A stretch of 64,000 nucleotides of DNA from Desulfotignum sp. (GTDB lineage: Bacteria > Desulfobacterota > Desulfobacteria > Desulfobacterales > Desulfobacteraceae), in assembly GCA_011390335.1 (NCBI GenBank), contig JAABSO010000023.1, positions 1 to 64,000 on the forward strand, read 5' to 3'. The notes beneath the pieces were generated by a model. The model was not told the origin of the DNA. It did not search any database and saw only the letters and a list, made by a program, of their open reading frames with translations. Each line of letters begins with the position of its first letter. Position 1 is the stretch's first letter. The position numbers and the translations under genes are program-made. Of the stretch, positions 33,810 through 41,605 are shown piece by piece.

Positions 33810-35155
33810 ATTGTACTACCCAAAAAAAGTGTCACCAGCCCCAGATAAATCAACAGGCCCAGAATATCATTCAAAGTGGTTATAAACGGACCCGTGGCCA
33901 GCGCTGGATCGATACCGCATTTGTTTAATACAAACGGCACGGCAGAACCGGTAAAACCGGAGTTAATAACGACCAGTACCCCGGCCAGGGCCACAATGCT
34001 CCCCAATGCATAGTCAGAAAGCCACCAGCCGACAATCAGACCCAGAAGCCCCCCGCAGGCAATGCCGTTGATAAACGCAACCTTCATTTCCAGCCAGAGC
34101 CGCTTTCGGATATTGACAAGGCTGACATCCCCGGTCGCCATACCCCTCACCACAATGGTAGCAGCCTGGGTCCCTGTATTGCCGCCCATACCCATGATTA
34201 CCGGAAGAAAAAACGACAACGCGATGATTTCTTCCAGTGTTGTCTCAAACTGGTTGATCACAACAGCAGCCACAATACCGCCTGCCACACCTGTTATGAG
34301 CCACGGCAGTCGTGCTCTGGAGATTTTCAGAAAAGATTCTTCGGCAATTTCATGCCCCATGGCCCCGGTCATTAAAGACAAATCTTCATCCACCTCTTTT
34401 TCGATAACATCAATGATGTCATCATGGGTAATGCGGCCCAGCAGCAGACCACCGTCATCCACCACAGGCATATTGACCAGGTCATGCTTTTTGAACAGCC
34501 TGGCCACTTCCTCCTGGTCCTGTCCGGCCGGGACAGAAATCACTTCAGGATTCATTATGTCTGTAATTTTCCTTCCAAGTGCCTCAGTAAGCAGGTCCTT
34601 GAGTGAAACCACGCCTGAAAGCCTGTCAAGGTGATCCAGGACCCAGACATGATAGAGGTTTTTTACCTGGTGTTTTTTTTCACGAATGACGTCAATCACC
34701 TCCCCGACCGTACTGGTTTCCGGTATGGCAACATACTCCAGGTCCATTATGCCGCCGGCCGTCTCTTTCCCGTATTGCAGGAGCTTTTCAAGTTCCCGGG
34801 ATACATCAGGACCGCTCATCTCAAGAATGTCTTCGGCCCGTTCCTCTGAAAGATTGCCTAAAATGTCGGCGGCATCATCAGCATCCAGCTGGGTAATAAT
34901 AACAGAAACCAGCTGGTTGTCCAGACCAGCCAGAATCTGTTTTTGCACAGGGCTTTCAATTTCCTTCAAAACCTCGCCGGCTGCTTCAGCCGGCAGGACA
35001 GAAAAAATGAAAAACCGTTCATCAGGTTCCAGGTGCTCAATAACATCTGCCATATCAGCAGAGGGATATTCATCAAAAATCCCTGCCAGGGCACCGGCAT
35101 CTTGCTGGTGAATGGCACCTCTTATACGCTTGAAAACAAATTTTTTATCGGTCAT
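33806..35155 (-). CDS. mgtE: MgtE-type magnesium transporter
   Basis: An MgtE Mg2+ channel/transporter with its usual order: N domain (about 20-125, with LDADDAADILGNL repeats), two CBS domains (about 130-255; ETSTVGEVIDVIR, then MNPEVISVPAGQDQEEVARL), a plug helix and five transmembrane segments (about 280-449), including MGMGGNTGTQAATIVVRG. I start at ATG 35155 (MTDKKFVF), which leaves 16 bases after the stop of the upstream MntP-like gene; a longer start to 35197 would run into that gene. It is coupled downstream to the PLD-VTT gene. Confidence 0.92.
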   Translation of the reverse strand: MTDKKFVFKRIRGAIHQQDAGALAGIFDEYPSADMADVIEHLEPDERFFIFSVLPAEAAGEVLKEIESPVQKQILAGLDNQLVSVIITQLDADDAADILGNLSEERAEDILEMSGPDVSRELEKLLQYGKETAGGIMDLEYVAIPETSTVGEVIDVIREKKHQVKNLYHVWVLDHLDRLSGVVSLKDLLTEALGRKITDIMNPEVISVPAGQDQEEVARLFKKHDLVNMPVVDDGGLLLGRITHDDIIDVIEKEVDEDLSLMTGAMGHEIAEESFLKISRARLPWLITGVAGGIVAAVVINQFETTLEEIIALSFFLPVIMGMGGNTGTQAATIVVRGMATGDVSLVNIRKRLWLEMKVAFINGIACGGLLGLIVGWWLSDYALGSIVALAGVLVVINSGFTGSAVPFVLNKCGIDPALATGPFITTLNDILGLLIYLGLVTLFLGSTI

Positions 35156-35171
35156 ATGCATTTTGAAAAAA

Positions 35172-35729
35172 TCAAATCCAGCCAAAGAGCACTGCACCTG
35201 CCAGCAGAATCAGCAGCAGGCCGGCTGCTGTGTTCCCGGCCTTTTCATAATCTTGTTTTACGCGATGTCCCACCTGAAGTCCTATCCATGCAAAAACCAC
35301 TGAAAAGCACATGATCGTTGTAGCCAGTGCCAGAGGACTTACGCCGCCTAACCCAAGCCCGAACCCCACCACCAGATTATCCACTGAAAGCCCTGCTGAA
35401 AGTGAGATAAGACCGCGCCAGCTGGTCACGGTTCGGGCCAGTTTTTCCCGGTCTCGGGGCGAGCCGTGTGCTGAAATAAGTGTGGCCATGCCAAGGCCGG
35501 CAAGCAGCACTGGACCAAGCCAGTCAGCATAGGCAGCCAGCGTGCCCGCCATCTGTTGTCCCAACCATACCCCAATGAGCGGCACAAAGAACTCAAATGC
35601 CGCAAAAACCAATAAAATCCGACCCTGCTTCCTGCGTTGACCAATGGCCCCTAATGCCAAGGCAACGGTCAGATTATTTGCGCCGATCACCAAGCCAAAG
35701 ATTGCAAGAGTTAAAGCTGTATTGAGCAT
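35172..35729 (-). CDS. MntP-like manganese efflux pump family protein
   Basis: A six-segment membrane protein of 185 residues with the internal duplication typical of the MntP family: GLVIGANNLTVALALG in the first half and GLSVDNLVVGFGLGLGG in the second, where Asn/Asp residues sit within membrane helices. Manganese export is the known role of E. coli MntP; many relatives are only annotated by similarity. It lies between the P-type ATPase (39 bases upstream) and mgtE, giving a divalent-cation set. The 39-base upstream gap is too short for a yybP-ykoY manganese riboswitch. Confidence 0.82.
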   Translation of the reverse strand: MLNTALTLAIFGLVIGANNLTVALALGAIGQRRKQGRILLVFAAFEFFVPLIGVWLGQQMAGTLAAYADWLGPVLLAGLGMATLISAHGSPRDREKLARTVTSWRGLISLSAGLSVDNLVVGFGLGLGGVSPLALATTIMCFSVVFAWIGLQVGHRVKQDYEKAGNTAAGLLLILLAGAVLFGWI

Positions 35730-35768
35730 AATGTTTGCAGTTTCATAAGGCCCATGTCAGAACATCCA

Positions 35769-38504
35769 TCATTTTGCGCGTTTTTCCTGTGTATCTTTGT
35801 AAAAGAATGTACCTTGTTTCAAAATCTGCACAACAACCAGTGGAATAAAGCTCATGCCGAGGATAAACAACCACTGGAAGGGCGTGGGCACGACCATGGT
35901 CAAAACCCGTGACAATGGTGGAAAATACACCGCAAAAATAAGGAGCACAATGCTCAGGATCACGGCCCCCCATACAAAAGGATTGCGTGTCACATCGTTG
36001 AAGATCACACTGGATTTGGCATCACGCATGTTGAACACATGCCAGGTTCGGGTGAAAGCCAAAATAAGAAAGGTTATGGTCACGGCGCGTTCTCCGGACA
36101 AAGACATTTTTTCCAAAGATATCCAGAAACCGGCAAGCGCTGTTCCGGCAATGAGCAATCCATAACCGAAAATAATCATCCAGAGGGCCCTGGTCACAAC
36201 AGGTTCGCTGGAGGGCCTTGGGGGCCTGTCCATCACCGAAGGCTCTCCTTTGCCCACTCCCAGTGCCAGGGCCGGAAACACATCACTGATCATGTTCAAG
36301 TAAAGAATCTGCAACGGCAACAGCGGAAGGATATTGCCGAAAAGCATTGCCAGACCCACAATCAGAATGGCACCCACGTTCCCGGAAAGCAAAAAAACAA
36401 TAAACTTGCGAATGTTGCTGAATATGACCCTGCCCTGCTCCATGGCCAGAGCGATGGTGGCAAAATTGTCATCTTTGAGCACAATGTCTGCCGCCTCCCG
36501 CGCCACCTGGGTACCCCGTCTACCCATGGCCACGCCGATATCAGCCTTGGTCAGGGCCGGTGCATCATTCACCCCGTCGCCCGTCATGGCCACCACAGAC
36601 CCGTCGGCCTGGAACAGAGAAACAAGATTGAGTTTCTGCTCCGGCGAGATCCGCGCAAAAACAGAAGATTGCAGGAGATTGTGACGTTCTTCTGAGGTGT
36701 AGTCTTCAGGCGACTTGAGTGTATCCCCATGTATCACTGCCTCCCCATCCCCGGGCAGGTTCAGTTTTTGTGCGATGGCGGATGCAGTCCCTGGATGGTC
36801 TCCGGTCACCATGACCACCCGCACCCCGGCCTGCTTGAGTTTGTCAATGACCTTTTGGATATTCTTCCGGGGTGGATCCAAAAGTCCCACAAACCCCATG
36901 AAAGTCAACGATGAATAGGGATCATTTTGTAACGCATCCGTGGATCTGCGGGCGATGCCTAAAACCCTGAGACCTTCATCAGCCAGGGTTTGATTTGCCT
37001 GCAACAGTTTTTCATACAATGTTTCATCCATTTTTCGGGTTTGTCCATCTGTTGTCAGAACCTGGCTGGATGCGTCAAGTACGGCTTCAGGCGCGCCTTT
37101 TACCGCCACCATCTTGTCCTGCTCCCGGGTATGCCAGGTGGCCATCATTTTTGTCTCGGGACTGAAGGCCTCTTCTTTTTTTTCAGGATAAGATTCCAGC
37201 AGGTCATCCCGCTGCAGCCCAAGCTTTTGTCCGGCTTGAAGCAAGGCAAGTTCCATGGGATCACCCACATCTTCCCCGCTCTCTGACAGCTGGGCATTGC
37301 TGCACAGCATGCCGATGGTCATGATTTCTTTCATATGCGTATTCAGGGAATCATCGGTTTTTGCATCTTTTTCAACAGAAAATGGCGGGTCTTCGTCCGC
37401 ATCCCATCTGACATGCATCACCTCTTCTGAATCGATCAGAACCAGCTTTGACACCGTCATTTTGTTTTCCGTCAGGGTGCCGGTCTTGTCCGCGCAGATG
37501 ATGCTGGTTGAACCTAAGGTTTCCACCGCAGAAAGCCGGTTGACCAGCGCATTTTTTTTGGCCATCCGCCACATCCCCCTGGCCAGTGCTATGGTGGCCA
37601 CGATGGGCAGCCCCTCCGGAATGGCGGCAACTGCCAGTGCGACAGATGTTTTGAAAATCACCACCAGATCTTTGCCGGCTATCACGCCTGTCACCCCTAT
37701 CAATACAGCGACACCCAGGGTAACCCAGATCAGTTTCTGACCCAGTTTGTTCAACCGTTTTTCCAGAGGCGTCAGGGCTTCTTCCTGCGCCCCCCGGGCC
37801 AGCCGGGAAATATTGCCCAGCTGGGTGGACATGCCCGTGGAAACCACCACGCCTTTTCCTGATCCCTGGGTCAGGGCAGTGCCGGTGAAAAGCATGTTGT
37901 TTTGCTCTGCAAGAGGAGTGTTCTCGGCCAGGGCCTCCACATCCTTGTCCACCGGCACAGATTCTCCGGTCAAGGCGGATTCATCGGCTTTGATCCGGTT
38001 GGCCTCAATCAGTCTGAGATCTGCCGGGATCACATCTCCGCCTTCCAGAACCACAATGTCTCCGGGAACCAGTTTGGCGGCATCAATTTTTTGCATTTTA
38101 GCCTGGCGCAGCACCTTGGCATGCCTTCTGGTCATCTGCTGCAATGCTTCCATGGACCGCATGGCACGCAGCTCGGTTCCAAACCCGATGAACACATTAA
38201 CGATCAAAGCCACCAGAATGGCGATCCCTTCCAGAAACTGCCCGAGAATGAAAGATACACCTGCAGCCACCGCCAGGAGCAATACAATGAGATTCTTGAT
38301 CTGGGCAGTAAATATTTTCCATGCGGAACGCTGTTTGGCCGCTTCAATCCGGTTGGGACCATATTTTTCCAAACGTTTGCGGGCTTTTTTCGGGTTCAGT
38401 CCCTCATCAGAATGTGAGTCAAGGTGTTCAACCGCCTCCTTCGCTTCGAGCATCCAGGGAGATTTTCCATCCAAAGCAGGATATTCTGTATCTTTATTTT
38501 TCAT
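35769..38504 (-). CDS. type II cation-transporting P-type ATPase
   Basis: A 911-residue P-type ATPase, probably of the Ca2+ (IIA/PMR1-like) group. The N-terminal cation-ATPase domain contains GLNPKKARKRLEKYGPN. The actuator motif TGESVPVD is near 178, PEGLP lies in membrane helix 4, the phosphorylated Asp is in ICADKTGTLTENK near 338, and the hinge motif GDGVNDAPAL is near 645. The C-terminal membrane domain contains LYLNMISDVFPALALG. Ca2+ or Mn2+ export is inferred from the PEGLP and NMISD motifs; Na+ or K+ transport is less likely. It heads a cation-homeostasis run with MntP-like, MgtE and PLD-VTT proteins. Confidence 0.9.
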   Translation of the reverse strand: MKNKDTEYPALDGKSPWMLEAKEAVEHLDSHSDEGLNPKKARKRLEKYGPNRIEAAKQRSAWKIFTAQIKNLIVLLLAVAAGVSFILGQFLEGIAILVALIVNVFIGFGTELRAMRSMEALQQMTRRHAKVLRQAKMQKIDAAKLVPGDIVVLEGGDVIPADLRLIEANRIKADESALTGESVPVDKDVEALAENTPLAEQNNMLFTGTALTQGSGKGVVVSTGMSTQLGNISRLARGAQEEALTPLEKRLNKLGQKLIWVTLGVAVLIGVTGVIAGKDLVVIFKTSVALAVAAIPEGLPIVATIALARGMWRMAKKNALVNRLSAVETLGSTSIICADKTGTLTENKMTVSKLVLIDSEEVMHVRWDADEDPPFSVEKDAKTDDSLNTHMKEIMTIGMLCSNAQLSESGEDVGDPMELALLQAGQKLGLQRDDLLESYPEKKEEAFSPETKMMATWHTREQDKMVAVKGAPEAVLDASSQVLTTDGQTRKMDETLYEKLLQANQTLADEGLRVLGIARRSTDALQNDPYSSLTFMGFVGLLDPPRKNIQKVIDKLKQAGVRVVMVTGDHPGTASAIAQKLNLPGDGEAVIHGDTLKSPEDYTSEERHNLLQSSVFARISPEQKLNLVSLFQADGSVVAMTGDGVNDAPALTKADIGVAMGRRGTQVAREAADIVLKDDNFATIALAMEQGRVIFSNIRKFIVFLLSGNVGAILIVGLAMLFGNILPLLPLQILYLNMISDVFPALALGVGKGEPSVMDRPPRPSSEPVVTRALWMIIFGYGLLIAGTALAGFWISLEKMSLSGERAVTITFLILAFTRTWHVFNMRDAKSSVIFNDVTRNPFVWGAVILSIVLLIFAVYFPPLSRVLTMVVPTPFQWLFILGMSFIPLVVVQILKQGTFFYKDTQEKRAK

Positions 38505-38534
38505 ACTTTAGTGCCTTACTCCTCAGTTCCTGTC

Positions 38535-38575
38535 AAAAAAAAATGGGGAGGGGAATCTGGTTGCGGGTTTCCCGC
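38535..38575 (-). terminator. weak terminator-like hairpin
   Basis: On the minus strand just after the stop of the exported coiled-coil gene, a GCGGG-AAA-CCCGC stem (38575-38563) is followed about 20 bases later by a run of nine T residues (38543-38535). The distance to the T run is larger than usual. Confidence 0.35.
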
Positions 38576-38582
38576 GCTGGTT

Positions 38583-39053
38583 TTATTTATCGGCATCAAA
38601 TTCATCTACAGATTTTACCCATGCATCACTGAGTGCCTCATAGGCTTCTGAAAATCCTTGTTTCATTTCCTCCCATGCACTGGTGGAACTGGCTTTCAAA
38701 CTGCCGTACTTCTCCGCCACCTGGTTGCGGTTTTTGCGCAGCGTTTTGAGGTTTTCCCGTGTTTGTTCACGCACCGCCTGGTTCATTTCATCCCAGCTGT
38801 CTGCGATATCTGTTTCCAATTCATCAATACGTCTGTCCAGTATATCCACTGCTGTTTTGGACCGATGAATCGCTTCATCACGCTGATCAGCCGTATAGTC
38901 TTTGAGAGCTTCAATCAGATCCTGTGCTTCCTGTTGAACCGCTTCGCTCGTGGTGTGGTCCTCGTGGGATTTAGCAAAACCCGCCGGCATTGTTACAAAC
39001 ATGACCATTAAACCCCACACACATATTGCGCTGCCAATTTTTGCATACATCAT
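38583..39053 (-). CDS. exported coiled-coil stress-type protein, paralogue
   Basis: A 156-residue protein with a signal peptide (hydrophobic core about residues 6-26, ending AGFAKS) and a long charged helix, homologous throughout to the protein at 16754-17218. Both contain a KDYTADQRDEAI / QQYTVEQRDQAV segment, a DSWDEMNQAVREQTRENLK / NEWDQMTQAAREKARANLK core and a SAWEEMKQGFSEAYEAL / GAWEQMKKGFSDAYQAM segment. A duplicated gene with kept spacing of aromatic residues argues for a real, selected function, so far unknown. It lies between the P-type ATPase and a SHOCT-domain protein gene. Confidence 0.78.
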   Translation of the reverse strand: MMYAKIGSAICVWGLMVMFVTMPAGFAKSHEDHTTSEAVQQEAQDLIEALKDYTADQRDEAIHRSKTAVDILDRRIDELETDIADSWDEMNQAVREQTRENLKTLRKNRNQVAEKYGSLKASSTSAWEEMKQGFSEAYEALSDAWVKSVDEFDADK

Positions 39054-39123
39054 TTGTCTTCTCCTTATTTTGTCGTTTTATTTTCAGTACCGTTCTAACC
39101 GGACCAAACAGCTGGAACCGGAC

Positions 39124-39456
39124 TCAGCTTTCAATATCTTTTTTAAGCTTGTCAAACTCTTCTTTTGTTATCTCACCTTTGGCGTACCGTTTCTTTAAAA
39201 TTTCCGACGGGCTTTCTTTTTTTGAACCTGCCGAAGTTCCGGTTGTTTTGCCACGGTTAATAACAAAATAGAGAATGACCGCTACAATAATTATTAACAA
39301 AATCCACATAAAAATTCCTCCATAGCCGCCATATCCCATCATATGGCCCCATCCACCCATAGACCGGTCCACCGGCCCATGGGTGCATCCAGAGAAAAAC
39401 GGTATCAAACCCACCGGAATCACCGATATAAAAAATATGAAAAACTTGTTTTTCAT
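39124..39456 (-). CDS. small membrane protein with SHOCT domain
   Basis: A 110-residue protein with an N-terminal hydrophobic signal or anchor (FFIFFISVIPVGLIPFFSG), a glycine/tyrosine/methionine-rich stretch (GWGHMMGYGGYGG), one transmembrane helix (ILLIIIVAVILYFVI), and a C-terminal SHOCT motif (EILKKRYAKGEITKEEFDKL). SHOCT domains are short C-terminal helices of unknown, possibly oligomerising, function. Such Gly/Met/His-rich SHOCT proteins are common next to metal transporters. The FSGCT segment could alternatively be a lipobox. Confidence 0.85.
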   Translation of the reverse strand: MKNKFFIFFISVIPVGLIPFFSGCTHGPVDRSMGGWGHMMGYGGYGGIFMWILLIIIVAVILYFVINRGKTTGTSAGSKKESPSEILKKRYAKGEITKEEFDKLKKDIES

Positions 39457-39511
39457 GGTTTCCCCTCTAATAAAAGCTTCTTTGTTTTTTCGGCCCGTTT
39501 CTTAATCAGTT

Positions 39512-40507
39512 TCAATGCATTGTTTTCACTGCTTCTCTAACCATCTGGCTTGCATATCCCCATTCGTTGTCATACCAGCTCATCACCTTGAGCAGATTGC
39601 CGTCCACCACCTGGGTCATGCTCGGATCAACAATGGAAGCCCGGGGGTCTTTGATGATGTCCGAAGAAACAATGGGGTCACTGGCCACGCCCAGAATTCC
39701 CCGGTAACGTTCGGTTTGAGATTCTTCTTGAAAAATATCATTGACCTCTTCTACTGTCACATCCCGTTCCGTCACAAAGACCAGGTCGGCAATGGAACCC
39801 GCCGGCACCGGACCGCGAACCGCAACCCCGTCAAATTTCCCGCTGTATTGCGGCAGCACTTTTGTGGTGGCCTGGGCCGCGCCGGTGGATGTCGGCACAA
39901 AATTGACTGCTGCCGCCCTTCCCCGCCGCCATTTGTTTTTGGGCGCGTCCATGAGCGACTGGCTTGATGTATAAGCATGTATCGTTGTCATCATGGCCTT
40001 CTGTATTCCAACTCTTCTTCCCAGAATTTCAACCACCGGGCTGATGCAGTTGGTGGTGCAGCTTGCACAGGAGACCATCCGGGGAGATCCCTCCAACTGG
40101 TTCACCCCGTGCACCACCATTTCCACTTCGCCTGTTTTCTCGGGAGCTGAAAGAAAAACCCGTTTTGCACCGGCTTTCAGATGCTTTTCCAGGTCTTGTT
40201 TTTTCCGAAAAAAACCGGTGCATTCAAAAACAATATCAATATCAAGCGCTTCCCATGGAAGTTGGGCCGGATCCTTTTCATTGAACATACGGTATTGCTT
40301 TCCATCTATCTGCAACTCGTCTTTATTGGCTTTTACCTCTTTTTCATACCGGCCGTATACGGAATCATATCTCAACAAATAGGCAAGATTATCCACAGGC
40401 TGCAGATCGTTCAATGCCACAAGTTCAAGCTCCGGGATTTCCAGTATTATTTTAAGGGCTGCTCTTCCTATTCTGCCAAGGCCATTGATGGCTACGTTGG
40501 TTGTCAT
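39512..40507 (-). CDS. gap: glyceraldehyde-3-phosphate dehydrogenase
   Basis: Type I phosphorylating GAPDH of 331 residues. The NAD-binding Rossmann motif INGLGRIGRAALK begins at residue 8. The catalytic motif SCASCTTNC is near 146-154 (usual SNASCTTNC, with Asn replaced by Cys two residues ahead of the catalytic Cys). The C-terminal MSWYDNEWGYASQMV helix is present. It catalyses interconversion of glyceraldehyde 3-phosphate and 1,3-bisphosphoglycerate. AAGGA precedes the ATG. It follows the PfkB kinase and PEP synthase genes on the same strand, supporting a gluconeogenic or glycolytic role linked to glucan turnover. Confidence 0.95.
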   Translation of the reverse strand: MTTNVAINGLGRIGRAALKIILEIPELELVALNDLQPVDNLAYLLRYDSVYGRYEKEVKANKDELQIDGKQYRMFNEKDPAQLPWEALDIDIVFECTGFFRKKQDLEKHLKAGAKRVFLSAPEKTGEVEMVVHGVNQLEGSPRMVSCASCTTNCISPVVEILGRRVGIQKAMMTTIHAYTSSQSLMDAPKNKWRRGRAAAVNFVPTSTGAAQATTKVLPQYSGKFDGVAVRGPVPAGSIADLVFVTERDVTVEEVNDIFQEESQTERYRGILGVASDPIVSSDIIKDPRASIVDPSMTQVVDGNLLKVMSWYDNEWGYASQMVREAVKTMH

Positions 40508-40577
40508 AATTTTTTCCTTTTTGTTTTTTGAAAAAAGAAGGCATAACGTTATTCTTTAATGCATTGTCTGTGCGGTA

Positions 40578-41513
40578 TCAGTTTTCTGAAATCATAGTTT
40601 CAAACAATCTTTGTGTGTCTTCTTTTCGGCACAATTGTGTTCCGGGCGTCATGACGGCTGCAGTACCGGCTGCCACGCCGAAGATGACGGATTCTTTCAG
40701 CGGCTTACCGCGGGCAAGATGTAACACGATACCAGCCACCATGCTGTCTCCGGCCCCCACCTTGCTGATAATGGGTACGGCCGGCGGCCGGATATGGAGG
40801 GAGCTGTCCTTTGTTACCATCAAGGCGCCTGCCGCACCAACCGAGATGATCAGCACCTGGAAGAGACCTTTTTCGACCATTTTTCTGGCTTCCGCCTTGA
40901 TCTGGGATTCTTCTTTGATATTTTTGCCTGCCAGTTTTTTGAATTCACCGATATTGGGTTTGATCATATACACCCCTTCCCTGCATGCCTTTTCCAGGGC
41001 CTCTCCTGAAGTGTCCACGATCACTTTTGCGCCCCGGTCTTTTCCTGTGCGTGCCAGTTGTGCATAAAAATCAGCAGGCACACCCGGAGGAAGGCTTCCA
41101 CTGGCCACCAGATAATCAGGCTCAGGCTTTATGACCGACAAATGCGCAAGAAATTGTTCCCATTCTTTTGGTTGCAACTCCGGCCCCGGCATGCCGAAAC
41201 GATACTGCTGATCAGTAGATTCCTCCAAAATGACAAGGCTTTCCCTGATGATTCCTTCAATGGGAAAAGAGCGATGCATCAGGCCTTCTTCATTCAAAAG
41301 TTCTGTCAGTTTCTCTCCTGTCAGCCCCCCTGCAGGATAAAGAAGCATCGATTCCCCGCCCAGTTTTTTGATGGCCCGGGATACATTGACCCCGCCCCCT
41401 CCCGGTTCAAAACGGGGGGGTTTGCAGTAAAGCTTTTTTTCGGCCACCACATTTTGGACGCGGGAACTCTTGTCAATGGCCGGATTCAGTGTGATGGTTA
41501 CAATTTTTTTCAA
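40578..41513 (-). CDS. PfkB-family phosphofructokinase (1-phosphofructokinase type)
   Basis: A 311-residue ribokinase/PfkB-family sugar kinase. It starts with TTG at 41513, supported by GGAG seven bases upstream and the family-typical start KKIVTITLNPAIDKS. The GGGGVNVSRAIKKLGGES motif binds sugar phosphate, and the C-terminal VGAGDSMVAGIVL motif contains the catalytic Asp and anion hole. The TLNPAID start groups it with 6-phosphofructokinase II and 1-phosphofructokinase or tagatose-6-phosphate kinases. Given the neighbouring GAPDH and PEP synthase, phosphorylation of fructose 6-phosphate is the likely reaction, but substrate choice within the family is hard to read. Confidence 0.88.
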   Translation of the reverse strand: MKKIVTITLNPAIDKSSRVQNVVAEKKLYCKPPRFEPGGGGVNVSRAIKKLGGESMLLYPAGGLTGEKLTELLNEEGLMHRSFPIEGIIRESLVILEESTDQQYRFGMPGPELQPKEWEQFLAHLSVIKPEPDYLVASGSLPPGVPADFYAQLARTGKDRGAKVIVDTSGEALEKACREGVYMIKPNIGEFKKLAGKNIKEESQIKAEARKMVEKGLFQVLIISVGAAGALMVTKDSSLHIRPPAVPIISKVGAGDSMVAGIVLHLARGKPLKESVIFGVAAGTAAVMTPGTQLCRKEDTQRLFETMISEN

Positions 41514-41605
41514 TGATGGTCTCCTTTTGGATCATGTACCAGACAATAAGAATAGTGTTATTGCCGATCCTGCTTCGGTTGGTCCGATAAAGTCATATTC
41601 CGGGA

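Noticed and set aside
35730..35768. Manganese riboswitch before the MntP-like gene
   Set aside because: The gap is only 39 bases, too short for the yybP-ykoY fold.
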